Below are positions 23,903 through 32,971 of a stretch of 64,000 bases of DNA, in pieces; within the stretch, counting starts at the first letter, position 1, and every line of letters begins with the position of its first letter. The stretch covers positions 124,001-188,000 of the forward strand of contig CAJTCS010000002.1 of assembly GCA_910574995.1 (NCBI GenBank), read 5' to 3'. The translations under genes and the position numbers were made by a program. The stretch is from Oscillospiraceae bacterium (GTDB taxonomy: Bacteria; Bacillota; Clostridia; Oscillospirales; Acutalibacteraceae). The notes under the pieces were generated by a model that saw only the letters and a program-made list of their open reading frames with translations, searched no databases and was not told the origin of the DNA.

Positions 23903-25282
23903 ATGGAAAACCAAAAGCTTGCAACCTGGAAGATACCAAAGCTGCTCTGGTCCCTGGCATTTCCAGCCATCTGTGCTCAAATCGTCACGCTGCTCTACAA
24001 CCTAGTAGATCGTATCTACATTGGTCAAATGCAGGATGGCGCTATTGCAATGGCTGCTATCGGAATCTGCGCCCCCATTGTCACAGTAGTGACGGCGTTC
24101 ACCGGGATGTTCGGCCGAGGCGGTTCGCCTCATGCTGCCATTCACATGGGCAAGCAGGACAATTCCACCGCCGAAAAATTCCTTGGAAACAGCTTCTGTA
24201 TGCTGCTGATAACTTCCATACTCATTACTGCGGGAACATTGGCAGTGAAAGCACCCATCCTCCGCATTTTCGGGGCTAGCAGCCAGACCCTGCCATATGC
24301 AGACAGCTACCTGACCATCTATATATTAGGCACCATCTTCGTGCAAATTACAGTGGGGATGAACTACTATATTACTTCCCAAGGCTTCGCAAAAACAGCC
24401 ATGATAACCACTATGCTGGGGGCGGTGCTGAACATGGTATTAGATCCGTTGTTTATCTTCGCCATGGACATGGGTGTGGCAGGGGCGGCGCTGGCCACGG
24501 TTATCAGCCAGTTTGCCTCCTTCATGTGGGTGCTGGCGTTCCTGATGAGTAAGAAACCTACTCTGCGCATTCGCCGGGAGAATATGCGCCCTGATTGGCG
24601 GATATTGAAACAGATCATCATATTAGGCTCCGCACCGTTCTTCATGAGCGCTTCTGAAGGAGTGCTTCACGTCTGCTTCAACCGGCAGGTGTACGCCTAC
24701 GGCGGCGATCTTGCCGTAAGCGCCATGACGATTTTGTTCTCCATGTTCCAGTTCGTACTGCTGCCGGTAGAAGGTGTGGCGCAAGGTTCCCAGCCCATCA
24801 TCGGCTACAATTACGGCTCGGGGGCTTATCATCGGGTGCAGACGACGATCAAGCTGGCGCTGACCGCCAATTCCATCTTTACCGTGATTGTCACAGCCAT
24901 TGTGGTCATATTCCCCCAAATGTTCATCCGCATTTTCAACTCTGACCCGGAGCTTGTGGAACTGGGCGGAAAAATGTTACAAATCTACATCTTCGGCGTA
25001 TTCACTACCGGCGCAAACTCTACCTTCCAACAGACATACAATTCTCTGGGCGAAGGCGGTAAGTCGTTCTTCTTCGCGTTCTACCGCAAGGTGATTTTGC
25101 TGATACCGCTCATCTATATTCTGCCAAATGTACTGAGTTGGGGAGTGTTTGCCGTGGTATTAGCTGAGCCGATTTCCGACATTCTGACTGCCGCTACAAA
25201 TGCTGTTTACTTCCGGCGGTTCCTAAAAAAGAAACTCCCTGTGGCCAGCGTTTGTACACGGGAGGAAAACGGTTATGCGTGA
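23903..25282 (+). CDS. MATE-family efflux transporter (intact, second)
   Basis: 459 residues, twelve membrane segments; PKLLWSLAFPAICAQIVTLL begins half 1 and QIIILGSAPFFMSASEGVLH begins half 2. Start ATG 23903, 8 bases after CAGGAG; an upstream in-frame ATG lacks a site. Its 3' end overlaps the second Cys-rich gene by 8 bp, so the two are coupled, mirroring the Cys-rich/AraC/MATE arrangement at 15.9-18.6 kb. Confidence 0.92.
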   Translation: MENQKLATWKIPKLLWSLAFPAICAQIVTLLYNLVDRIYIGQMQDGAIAMAAIGICAPIVTVVTAFTGMFGRGGSPHAAIHMGKQDNSTAEKFLGNSFCMLLITSILITAGTLAVKAPILRIFGASSQTLPYADSYLTIYILGTIFVQITVGMNYYITSQGFAKTAMITTMLGAVLNMVLDPLFIFAMDMGVAGAALATVISQFASFMWVLAFLMSKKPTLRIRRENMRPDWRILKQIIILGSAPFFMSASEGVLHVCFNRQVYAYGGDLAVSAMTILFSMFQFVLLPVEGVAQGSQPIIGYNYGSGAYHRVQTTIKLALTANSIFTVIVTAIVVIFPQMFIRIFNSDPELVELGGKMLQIYIFGVFTTGANSTFQQTYNSLGEGGKSFFFAFYRKVILLIPLIYILPNVLSWGVFAVVLAEPISDILTAATNAVYFRRFLKKKLPVASVCTREENGYA

Positions 25283-25676
25283 GAATTGCTGCGAACGTAT
25301 TATAACAAAATTGCAGACTGCAACCCAAGCACGAGATGCAGGATTAAGCTGCCCAAAAGCTCTGCTGGCTGCTTATGAACAGGAGTTAGGCGACAAGTTC
25401 CCGGCAACTGTCGAACTGGCAAAACAGATGCCCACAATTTTGGCTGAGCCCCTATGCGATGTATTTGCCTCCACCTTTGCAATTATAGTCCAGCTTACCG
25501 GCATTGGGGACAGCTATGCTGAAACGATCACCCAGCTGCGCAAGGAATATGGCTCTAATAGCTGTGGGTCTGGGGGGAAGGAAACATCTCTTTGCACCTT
25601 GCGCATGAAGGACTGTGTGCTGATGATACAATGGGCGCGAGCAAGCTTTGAACGTGGAGAGTTCGAGAAAAAGTGA
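25275..25676 (+). CDS. Small Cys-rich protein of unknown function (paralogue 2)
   Basis: 133 residues, clearly paralogous to the 15,866 gene: NCC near the start, SCPKALLAAYEQELGDKF, FAIIVQLTGIGDSYAETI, then CGSGGKETSLCTLRMKDCVL. Conserved Cys positions imply a shared metal or redox role, but the family is unknown to me. Overlap with the upstream MATE gene suggests the protein works with the transporter. Confidence 0.75.
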   Translation: MRENCCERIITKLQTATQARDAGLSCPKALLAAYEQELGDKFPATVELAKQMPTILAEPLCDVFASTFAIIVQLTGIGDSYAETITQLRKEYGSNSCGSGGKETSLCTLRMKDCVLMIQWARASFERGEFEKK

Positions 25677-25724
25677 AACAAACTGCGTAAACAAAATATG
25701 AAAAATTGTAGGAGGTCAAAGGGT

Positions 25725-26438
25725 ATGTTCAAAGGCAAGGTAGCTGTCATAACTGGCGGCGTACAGGGGATTGGTAAAGCAATCGCCGGGGAATTCAAGT
25801 CTCAAGGAGCGTCCGTGTGCATCATTGACAAGCAGCCCAACGATTACTTCACTGGCGACATTAGTGACGAACAGACGTTAGCAGCTTTTGCGGAAAAGGT
25901 GATCCGAGACTTTGGCCATGTGGACTACCTAATCAACAATGCCTTGCCCATTATGCGCGGCATTGACACCTGTTCTTTTGAGGAGTTTAACTATGCCCTG
26001 CGGGTGGGCGTAACCGCGCCATTCTATCTGACAAAACTCTTTTTGCCTCATTTCGCACCAGGTGCGGCAGTAGTGAATATCTCATCTTCCCGGGACCGTA
26101 TGAGCCAACCCCAGACGGAAAGCTATACGGCGGCAAAAGGCGGCATCTCCGCGCTGACCCATGCTATGGCTGTGTCACTTGCCGGTAAAGTGCGGGTAAA
26201 CTCTATTTCTCCGGGATGGATCGATAACAGCTATACCCAATACACTGGCCCCGATGCTGCCCAGCACCCTGTGGGCCGAGTTGGGAACCCAATGGACATT
26301 GCAAACATGGCATTATTCCTCTGCTCAAATAAGGCTAGATTTATTACCGGCGAGAACATTTGCATTGATGGCGGCATGACACGACAGATGATTTACCACG
26401 GAGACTGCGGATGGTCGCTGGCTGAACACGAGACCTAA
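25725..26438 (+). CDS. Short-chain dehydrogenase/reductase (SDR)
   Basis: 237 residues. Cofactor motif TGGVQGIGKA, INNALP in place of NNAG, catalytic Ser in NISSSRDR and the Tyr-x3-Lys in SYTAAKGG. NAD(P)-dependent oxidoreductase; substrate unknown. ATG 25725 follows GGAGG by 9 bases, which favours it over an upstream in-frame ATG. It is the third gene of the MATE/Cys-rich group and ends at a hairpin shared with the convergent FMN gene. Confidence 0.93.
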   Translation: MFKGKVAVITGGVQGIGKAIAGEFKSQGASVCIIDKQPNDYFTGDISDEQTLAAFAEKVIRDFGHVDYLINNALPIMRGIDTCSFEEFNYALRVGVTAPFYLTKLFLPHFAPGAAVVNISSSRDRMSQPQTESYTAAKGGISALTHAMAVSLAGKVRVNSISPGWIDNSYTQYTGPDAAQHPVGRVGNPMDIANMALFLCSNKARFITGENICIDGGMTRQMIYHGDCGWSLAEHET

Positions 26439-26449
26439 AAAGCAACAAA

Positions 26450-26480
26450 GAAACGGGATGCTTCATAAGCCTCCCGTTTC
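26450..26480. terminator. Hairpin between convergent SDR and FMN-dehydrogenase genes
   Basis: GAAACGGGA (26450-26458) with TCCCGTTTC (26472-26480). The T-run is weak. Confidence 0.6.
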
Positions 26481-26493
26481 TCATTCTCATTCC

Positions 26494-27381
26494 TTATTTT
26501 ATCCACCAAGCCTCATGAATAACTTCCGGGTCGATCTCTGCCGGACTGGCAGAACCTGTGCGTAGCAACATCGCTTTTAACTGCTCTGTCATGGTATTGA
26601 TAACTTTGGAGACACCCTCGGGTCCTTCCTCGTCATAGGGCTTCATCAAAGGTCGGCCAACACAGACCAGATCAGCACCCAATGCCAGGGCTTTGAAAGC
26701 ATAAAAACCATCCTCAATGCCTCCGTCTGCAATCAGTATTAACTCACCTCCAACCGCCTTGCGGATATCCTTCAGCAAGGCGCAAGGCGGAACGGCACAG
26801 CGCATAATGCCATTATGGTGGCTGAGGATAACACCAGCCGCGCCCAGTTCCTTGGCCCGCACCGCGTCCTGGACACTCAACGCACCCTTAATGAAGAACG
26901 GCAGGCCGGTATAGCTGATGTATTCCCTTAATTCGGCCATGCTTGGCAGTTTCATCTGGTAACCAGCCACGGTGGATTCCCGGTCGCTCTCCGGGTCCAC
27001 AGCGTGTTCCACGTCCATGCCCACGCCGAAGGCCCCATGCTCCTTGGCGAACTGCAGGCGGGACAGGATCTCCTCTTTGTCAGCATAGGGCTTTATTACT
27101 TTGACTACTTTCGCTCCGGTAGCAAGGACTTCGCCTAGGCTGTCGTTATCGCCCATACCAACAGAGCACAGCGCTCCTGCCAGCTTGGCTCCCTGAGCCA
27201 GCCCTGCCATGCCAGGTTTCAGGTGGCTGAGCGCCCCGGTCATGATAGGCGTGTCGAATTCCTGGCCCAGGATATTTACTTTCGATGTTGGCTTCTCCGC
27301 GCCGATGATGCGGCTTTCAATTACCAGCGAATCCAGGTACTGCCGGGCAACCTGAATGGGATTAAGTTTTGTGTTGGCCAT
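26494..27381 (-). CDS. FMN-dependent alpha-hydroxy-acid dehydrogenase/oxidase-like protein
   Basis: 295 residues, shorter than typical family members (about 350-380). TIM-barrel flavoprotein pattern: FDTPIMTGALSH near the start, FFIKGALSVQDAVRAKELGA, VILSHHNG where the family has SNHGGRQ, and LIADGGIEDG (phosphate binding). The changed active-site loop means its substrate may not be lactate or glycolate. ATG 27381 lies 7 bases after GGAGG; the longer frame has no site. A -10-like GATACAAT is upstream. Confidence 0.85.
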   Translation of the reverse strand: MANTKLNPIQVARQYLDSLVIESRIIGAEKPTSKVNILGQEFDTPIMTGALSHLKPGMAGLAQGAKLAGALCSVGMGDNDSLGEVLATGAKVVKVIKPYADKEEILSRLQFAKEHGAFGVGMDVEHAVDPESDRESTVAGYQMKLPSMAELREYISYTGLPFFIKGALSVQDAVRAKELGAAGVILSHHNGIMRCAVPPCALLKDIRKAVGGELILIADGGIEDGFYAFKALALGADLVCVGRPLMKPYDEEGPEGVSKVINTMTEQLKAMLLRTGSASPAEIDPEVIHEAWWIK

Positions 27382-27538
27382 AATAGCACCTCCTAAAGTT
27401 TCCACAAAAATTGTATCATGTTTTGTGCGCAAATGGAAGTGGTTCCTAATTGCAGTGTAGCATATTCCGAATACCAGAAAGGAAAGCCCAGAGCGAATAT
27501 ACTCCATGCTTTCCTTTTAGAATAGTTCACATAAATTT

Positions 27539-28663
27539 TTATACATCCAGTTTTTTGCTGGCATCCTGCAGCAACGCTGTAATTGGCAGGTGCTGTGGAC
27601 AAACACTTTCGCATTGTCCACACTGGATGCAGTCGGTGGCTTTCCCATGGCCCAGGCTGAGGATGCTCTTGTAGAAACTTTTTGGCCGGAACTCCTCTTT
27701 GTAGAGTTTCATGGTGTTCATAGCCTTAAACACTTCGGGAATAGCGATCTTCATAGGACAGCCATCGGTACAGTAACCGCAAGCAGTACAGCCAATCTGC
27801 TCCACGTTGAGCATGATGTTCCTGACCTCATCAATGACCTGCCTTTCCTCGCTGGTGAGGGGTTCAAAGTCGGTAAAGGTGCTGATGTTATCTTTCATCT
27901 GCTCCTCGGTGCTCATGCCGGAGAGGATGGTCATGACTCCGGGTAGGCTCCCCGCAAAGCGCAAGGCCCAGCTTGCGGCGGAATCGTCAGGGTGTACTGC
28001 TTTGTACTTGGCTTCCAGTTCCGGGGGAAGCTGGGCTAAGGTGCCACCCTTCACCGGCTCCATGACGATTATGGGAATGTTCCGCTCAACCAGAATATCG
28101 TACAGTGCCCCGGAACAGACCACTGGGTTCTCCCAGTCGGCGTAGTTCAATTGAATCTGCACGAACTCAGTTTCCGGATGCTTGTCCAGAACTTTCCCCA
28201 ATAGGGCAGGGCTGCCGTGGTAGGAGAAACCGAAGTGCTTGATCTTACCCTCGGATTTTTTCTCCATAGCCCAGGTGAAACAGTCGTACTTCTCATATAT
28301 ATCGTAGTTAGAGCCATCCTCCAGGGAGTGGAGCAGATAGAAGTCGAAATAGTCAACCCCGGCGCGTTCCAGCTGTTCGTTAAAGATAAGGTCCCGGTCC
28401 TCGGGACCTTTCATGGCCCAGGCTGGGAGCTTGGTGGCCAGCATGAAATCTTTCCTGGGATACCGTTTGGTGATGGCAGACTTAACGGCTTTTTCAGAGT
28501 CGCCGCTATGATAGACGTAGGCCGTGTCAAAATAGTTCATTCCAGCAGCCATATAGGCATCCACCATTTTGTTAAGCTGGGGCAGGTCGAGCTCCTCGTC
28601 AGTTTTGGGCAGGCGCATAAGGCCAAAGCCGAGCTTAGGCATTTTGTTCGTGTCGATGCTCAT
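27539..28663 (-). CDS. Aldo/keto reductase with C-terminal 4Fe-4S domain (second)
   Basis: 374 residues from ATG 28663, which has AGGAGG 8 bases upstream. Barrel motifs: GFGLMRLPKTDEE, NYFDTAYVYHSGDSE (catalytic Asp/Tyr), ATKLPAW (Lys), FYLLHSLED (His). Two ferredoxin-like clusters: CTACGYCTDGCP and CIQCGQCESVCP. The frame is open upstream to another ribosome-site-bearing ATG at 28930, so an 89-residue N-terminal extension is possible (see next entry). Related to, but diverged from, the 22,531 reductase. Confidence 0.9.
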   Translation of the reverse strand: MSIDTNKMPKLGFGLMRLPKTDEELDLPQLNKMVDAYMAAGMNYFDTAYVYHSGDSEKAVKSAITKRYPRKDFMLATKLPAWAMKGPEDRDLIFNEQLERAGVDYFDFYLLHSLEDGSNYDIYEKYDCFTWAMEKKSEGKIKHFGFSYHGSPALLGKVLDKHPETEFVQIQLNYADWENPVVCSGALYDILVERNIPIIVMEPVKGGTLAQLPPELEAKYKAVHPDDSAASWALRFAGSLPGVMTILSGMSTEEQMKDNISTFTDFEPLTSEERQVIDEVRNIMLNVEQIGCTACGYCTDGCPMKIAIPEVFKAMNTMKLYKEEFRPKSFYKSILSLGHGKATDCIQCGQCESVCPQHLPITALLQDASKKLDV

Positions 28664-28930
28664 AGTTTTTCCTCCTGAAATAATTATTTTTGCCACGGTG
28701 TTGGCGTCGGCCAGGGTATCGTTCCTGCCGAACACCCGCAGCAGGCGGCTGCCAATCTCACTGTCGGCTGACAACTGGAGACCCACGTCCTTGTCATCAT
28801 GGAGCAGGATATTTCGGGGCGGCTTGTTGATACCGGCCTCCCGCATATCGTGGTAAAGCTGATGGATGTCGGTGGGCAGTTCTCTTTCGAGAAATGTCCC
28901 TGTCTTGCCAGTGATTTTTACTTTAATCAT
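28664..28930 (-). pseudogene. N-terminal fragment of a conjugative-element protein, fused in frame to the reductase
   Basis: 89 codons from ATG 28930 (site GAAGGTG): MIKVKITGKTGTFLEREL, then LYHDMREAGINKPPRNILL and DSEIGSRLLRVFG. This resembles the start of accessory proteins of Clostridia conjugative elements. It has no stop and continues directly into the reductase start codon. I read it as a truncated gene at an old junction; whether the fused 463-residue protein is made is unknown. Confidence 0.6.
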
Positions 28931-28960
28931 TTGATGCACCTTCTTCCTGAAAATAGAAAA

Positions 28961-29002
28961 AGCCGGTCGCTTGTTTTGGAGATTGCTCTCCAGCGACCGG
29001 CT
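28961..29002. repeat. Inverted repeat, 11-bp arms
   Basis: AGCCGGTCGCT (28961-28971) and AGCGACCGGCT (28992-29002), just upstream of the fused fragment on the minus strand. Confidence 0.65.
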
Positions 29003-29017
29003 ATGTATTTCCGTGGC

Positions 29018-29050
29018 GAGAGGGCCTGCGGTTTTTTCACTGGCCCTCTC
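29018..29050. repeat. Inverted repeat, 9-bp arms
   Basis: GAGAGGGCC and GGCCCTCTC followed by GTTTTGCTTT on the plus strand. With the preceding repeat it marks the end of the accessory region next to the tRNA. Confidence 0.6.
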
Positions 29051-29154
29051 GTTTTGCTTTATTCTGTTGGTGTGAGGGTTCACATCCTGCCGGAAAGCCA
29101 AAACGCCAAATTTTCATCTACGTTTTTGACTTTTCAAATCCAGGCTTTCGGGCA

Positions 29155-29186
29155 TCAAAAAACCGCGCCACGGCGCGGTTTTTTGA
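29155..29186 (-). terminator. Terminator of the tRNA-Arg gene
   Basis: TCAAAAAACCGCG pairs perfectly with CGCGGTTTTTTGA around CCACGG, 28 bp after the tRNA 3' end on the minus strand. Confidence 0.85.
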
Positions 29187-29213
29187 GCGAATATCTTTTT
29201 TATATCCACAGGA

Positions 29214-29288
29214 TGGCACCCCCTGGGGGAATCGAACCCTCAACTAGCCCTTAGGAGGGGCTTGTTATATCCATTTAACTAAGGAGGC
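29214..29288 (-). tRNA. tRNA-Arg (anticodon CCT), CCA encoded
   Basis: 75 bases. Acceptor GCCTCCT pairs with AGGGGGT (two G-U), anticodon arm AGCCC-CTCCTAA-GGGCT, T loop TTCGATT, then discriminator G and CCA. One mismatch in the T stem. The gene has its own promoter and terminator. tRNA 3' ends are common integration sites; the mobile-type DNA begins right beyond this one. Confidence 0.92.
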
Positions 29289-29305
29289 ATATATTTTCTT
29301 TTTTT

Positions 29306-29334
29306 ATTTTACAATATCCCGACAGATTTGTCAA
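29306..29334 (-). promoter_or_regulatory. Promoter of the tRNA-Arg gene
   Basis: TTGACA (29334-29329), 17-bp spacer, TAAAAT (29311-29306), 17 bp from the tRNA 5' end. Confidence 0.8.
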
Positions 29335-29339
29335 TATGG

Positions 29340-29636
29340 CAGATATAGGGGTGAGCCTAAAACGAGGATTTTATCATGTACTAAGTGGGATAGGCAAAGG
29401 GGATCTGGAGATATCTTTGCAATATTATACAAAACTTTTATTTTGGCTGTTATAAGGATGGATGTGTCTGCATCAACAGGCTTATTATCTCTGGCAATAG
29501 CCATGCAGCTTAAAATATGGTTTGCAAGCTACAGGGTTGTCGGGTGGACATCCTTGCCGGTTGCTTACCTGTACCTGTGTGGCGCATCTAACGGCCAGGG
29601 GGGGGCGACTTGACAGAAAGGGGAGGGGCAAACTAC
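29340..29636. other. Intergenic stretch, nothing recognised
   Basis: AT-rich sequence between the tRNA promoter and the small membrane protein gene. Short open frames here have no ribosome sites or recognisable products. Confidence 0.5.
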
Positions 29637-29669
29637 AAAAAGCGGTATGGCACAAACCACACCGCTTTT
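29637..29669 (-). terminator. Terminator of the 49-residue membrane protein gene
   Basis: On the minus strand AAAAGCGGTGTGG pairs with CCATACCGCTTTTT (one mismatch) around TTTGTG. Confidence 0.75.
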
Positions 29670-29700
29670 CTGCCTGTTTTCAACCAACCGAGGCCTTATC

Positions 29701-29850
29701 TTACTGGATCGAGCAATCGAGATAGTGCTCCAACTCCTCATCGTCTTTCTTCTTGTCCAGATACAGAAGAAGCGCGGACAAAGAGGCTACAACAGCTGCT
29801 ACCGCCGCTACGACTCCAATAAAAATAGCCAGCTTGCTTCCCTTTTTCAT
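29701..29850 (-). CDS. Small single-pass membrane protein
   Basis: 49 residues: MKKGSKLAIFIG, an Ala/Val-rich membrane segment to about residue 31, then a charged tail LDKKKDDEELEHYLDCSIQ. ATG 29850 is preceded by GGAGG, and a terminator follows, so it looks like a real gene although short. Similar short proteins with a DKKKDDEELEHYLDCSI-like end occur in Ruminococcaceae, as far as I recall; function unknown. Confidence 0.7.
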   Translation of the reverse strand: MKKGSKLAIFIGVVAAVAAVVASLSALLLYLDKKKDDEELEHYLDCSIQ

Positions 29851-29943
29851 AAGATGGGCCACCTCCAGAAGTAGTATGCATTCTCTTTCCTATAATAATA
29901 CCCAATTTCGCTGGAAAAGTCAACCACAATATAGCGGCATGCC

Positions 29944-30597
29944 TTACATATCCCCATGAAAGCTAGGCTCATCCAAGCTTAACGATATATCCCCATCTGG
30001 CGCCTGCCCGTTATGGGCTGGCCATTGGCAGGGCAGCAGGGCCATGTGGGTGAAGACCGCTTTAAAGGAGGAATCCTCTGGGCTGCAGGCGTAAAGCCCA
30101 AAACGGATGGGGCCGCCGCCCTCCCACAGGTGGCATACACGCATTTGCCGGAAGCGTTCCCCGTCTTCCGAGCATTCGATGCAGTAATCAAAGCCCCGGC
30201 GGCTAAGCCTGTACCACATGGACGTAATGGAAGCGTCTATTTCCGTGGTGGCCCAGTCAGACCAGCCGTGGTTGGTAACCACACTGCCTAGATGCTGGAA
30301 CTGCCCGTTTTCATATTCGATGGAACCCTTCAGCCAATTTTCGCTGTCCAGGTATACCACAACGCCGCATTGGTCGAAGCGGTGGCGGCTGCCCGCAAAA
30401 TCCGTTTTCACCACAAAGGAGAAAAACTCCTCTTCTGTTTCCATTTGCAGCACTGGGGCGTTATCGTTGCGGAAGTGGTAATAGGTACGCTGCCACAGGT
30501 CTGTGTGGGGCTTTGTCACCATCTCCACCCGCCCGTCTGCCAGCAAACAGTTGGCCGGTTCCCGTGTCCAATGAAAGTCCGCTATAGAGAACCCCAT
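29944..30597 (-). CDS. DUF1349 family protein
   Basis: 217 residues with a concanavalin-like jelly-roll pattern (FDQCGVVVYLDSENWLKGSI, GWSDWATTEI, WYRLSRRGFDYCIECS). The family is linked to carbohydrate-related and regulatory roles without a firm function. ATG 30597 has GGAGG 9 bases upstream and lies 7 bp after the pheT stop, so it is the last gene of the pheS-pheT transcript. Confidence 0.85.
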   Translation of the reverse strand: MGFSIADFHWTREPANCLLADGRVEMVTKPHTDLWQRTYYHFRNDNAPVLQMETEEEFFSFVVKTDFAGSRHRFDQCGVVVYLDSENWLKGSIEYENGQFQHLGSVVTNHGWSDWATTEIDASITSMWYRLSRRGFDYCIECSEDGERFRQMRVCHLWEGGGPIRFGLYACSPEDSSFKAVFTHMALLPCQWPAHNGQAPDGDISLSLDEPSFHGDM

Positions 30598-30604
30598 ATT
30601 ACCA

Positions 30605-32971
30605 TTACCTCCGCAAGTCTACGCCAATGCCAGCCAGCCTTTCCACAATACCGTCTACCCAAGGCTGCACCTCTTCCTTTGAAAGGGTCTTTTCCTGGGA
30701 GGAGAAAGCAAAGCGCAGGGTCAGGCTTTTCTTGCCCCCCAACTGGAAGGAATCGATCAAGGACACGCCGCCGAGGACACCCCTATCTATATGGGACCAG
30801 GCGGGCTCCATGGCGGCGAAAGCCATGCCATCCGGCACAAGCAGGGAAAGGTCGATGTCGATGCCGGGGAACCGGGAGGGCTCTTGATAAGCAACGTCTA
30901 CCGTGGGGATGGCGGCAAAGCTGTCCATATCCAGCTGGGCACACACCACCGCCGCTTTTTTGTCAATATGCTCTACCACGGTGGGATGCACCGTACACAG
31001 CCAGCCCAGGCTTTCCCCATTGCAAGAAATGGCCGCTGTGTTCCGGGGATGCTGCCACGGATGGAAAGGCTGGCAATTGGCCAATGTAAGCGCGTCCCGC
31101 TTGATGTCCCGGCCCAGCAGCTTCACAGCCCCGGCCAGCTGGAAGTACAGCTCTTTTTCACCGCGGGTGCGGCTGTACAGCACGATGCCCAGCTTTTTGC
31201 GTTCTACGCATAGGCCGTCCCCGTCCAGGCCCTCGCAGACGCGCCCGATCTCGAAGATCCCGAAATCCCCGCCAAAGGCCTTGTTCTCCTGTACAAAAGA
31301 GAGCAGCGTGGGCCCCATGTTGGTGCGTAGGACCTCGTGGTCTGGGGTTTGGGCGTTGATGAGCCGGACATTGTTTTCCACCTCTATGCCCAGCGCCTTG
31401 CTTTTTTTCACATCAGACCAGATATAAGAATGGACTTCATGCAGGCCAAACCGCTGTACCAAGATATCCTTCACAAAATTATCCGCCTTGTTGCCCTGGC
31501 TCTTCTTCTTGGGGTAAAGGGGGCTTAAGGTAGTGGAGACCTGGAAATTGTCATAGCCGTAGATGCGGGTGATCTCCTCGATGATGTCCGCCTTGATGGT
31601 CACATCTTTGGTAGCCCGCCAGCTAGGCACCCGCACGGTGAAGCGGTCCCCTTGCTGCTCCGCCCCAAAGCCCAGGGCCCGCAGGGTGTGCAAAATCTGC
31701 CCATCTTCTATCTGGATGCCCGTATACCGGTCTACGTAAGCCTTGTTAAAATCCAGCGTGACCTGGGGGTAATGCTTCACATATACGTCGGTGCATTTCG
31801 ATATGACTTGGGCCCCCGGGTCGATGTCCATCAGCAGCTTCATAAAGCGGCTGATGGCGGGGACAGTCATTTCCGGGTCCAGGGTCTTTTCATAGCGCAT
31901 AGAGGCGTCTGTGCGCAAGCCCAGCCGTGTGGCAGAGCGCCGCACGCTGACCCCGTCGAAGTTGGCAGACTCCAGCAGCAGGCTGTCAGTGCCGTCCTCA
32001 ATCTCTGAGTCCAGCCCGCCCATCACGCCTGCCACCGCTACCGGCGTGCCGCCCGAACAGATCATCAGCGTGTTTTCGTCCACCCTGCGCTCGGTACCGT
32101 CCAGCGTTACAAAGGGGAAAGGGGAGGGGAACCGCTTTACCTCGATCTTGTCCACCTTGGCGCAGTCGAAAGCGTGCATGGGCTGGCCCATTTCCAGCAT
32201 CAGGTAGTTGGTCAAATCCGCCAACAGGTTGATGGCCCGGCTGCCGCAGTAGAACAGGCGGATGCGCATGTCAACGGGGCTGACCTTTTTCGTAATGTTC
32301 CGTACCTTCAGGCCCGTGTAGCGGTAACAAAGCTCTGTGTCCTCCACCTTTATCTCAATGGGCTCCAGCCCGTCGAAAGCGGAAAGCTCCACCGTTTCCA
32401 AAGGCTTCAGCTCCCGCCCGGATAAAGCGGCGAATTCCCGGGCAATACCGTAATGGCCCCACAGGTCGGGGCGGTTGGTCAAGGATTTGTTGTCCACCTC
32501 GAACACCAAATCTTTAATGGCAAAAACTTCCGTTATGGCCTTCCCGATGGGGGTGTCCGCCGGCAGTTCCATCAGGCCGGAGTGGTCGGCGGAAATGCCC
32601 AGCTCATGTTCCGAGCAGCACATGCCGTGGCTTTCATACCCAGCTATTTTGGCGCAGGCAATCTCTTGCCCAGCCACCATGCCGCCTTCTTTCACAAAAG
32701 GTACCACCAGGCCCTCCCGCACGTTAGGCGCGCCGCACACCACGTCATAAATGGCGTTGCCGCCGTCCACTTTCAAAAGGTGCAGCTTTTGGGAATCCGG
32801 GTGGTTTTCCACAGATAAAATTTTCCCCACGACTACGTCCCGCAGGTTTTCACCCATGTGGAAAACCTCTTCCACCTCGGCGGTGGAGAGGGTAAAACGG
32901 TGGATCAGCGCGTCCAGGTCCAAACCGCTGAGATCGACAAAATCGCCGATCCAGTTCATTGATATCAGCAT
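30605..32971 (-). CDS. pheT: Phenylalanyl-tRNA synthetase beta subunit
   Basis: 788 residues, full length. N-terminal tRNA-binding OB domain (about 40-150, HPDSQKLHLLKVDGG), B3/B4 editing domain (210-390), B5 domain (400-475), catalytic-like core (DIIEEITRIYGYDNFQ at its start) and C-terminal FDX-ACB domain (about 695-788). It charges tRNA-Phe as an alpha2-beta2 enzyme with PheS. ATG 32971 follows GGAGG. It is separated from pheS by a 442-bp hairpin-rich repeat region. Confidence 0.98.
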   Translation of the reverse strand: MLISMNWIGDFVDLSGLDLDALIHRFTLSTAEVEEVFHMGENLRDVVVGKILSVENHPDSQKLHLLKVDGGNAIYDVVCGAPNVREGLVVPFVKEGGMVAGQEIACAKIAGYESHGMCCSEHELGISADHSGLMELPADTPIGKAITEVFAIKDLVFEVDNKSLTNRPDLWGHYGIAREFAALSGRELKPLETVELSAFDGLEPIEIKVEDTELCYRYTGLKVRNITKKVSPVDMRIRLFYCGSRAINLLADLTNYLMLEMGQPMHAFDCAKVDKIEVKRFPSPFPFVTLDGTERRVDENTLMICSGGTPVAVAGVMGGLDSEIEDGTDSLLLESANFDGVSVRRSATRLGLRTDASMRYEKTLDPEMTVPAISRFMKLLMDIDPGAQVISKCTDVYVKHYPQVTLDFNKAYVDRYTGIQIEDGQILHTLRALGFGAEQQGDRFTVRVPSWRATKDVTIKADIIEEITRIYGYDNFQVSTTLSPLYPKKKSQGNKADNFVKDILVQRFGLHEVHSYIWSDVKKSKALGIEVENNVRLINAQTPDHEVLRTNMGPTLLSFVQENKAFGGDFGIFEIGRVCEGLDGDGLCVERKKLGIVLYSRTRGEKELYFQLAGAVKLLGRDIKRDALTLANCQPFHPWQHPRNTAAISCNGESLGWLCTVHPTVVEHIDKKAAVVCAQLDMDSFAAIPTVDVAYQEPSRFPGIDIDLSLLVPDGMAFAAMEPAWSHIDRGVLGGVSLIDSFQLGGKKSLTLRFAFSSQEKTLSKEEVQPWVDGIVERLAGIGVDLRR

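Noticed and set aside
29098..29254. Open frame ending GGIEPSTSP near the tRNA
   Set aside because: It is the antisense reading of the tRNA-Arg gene.
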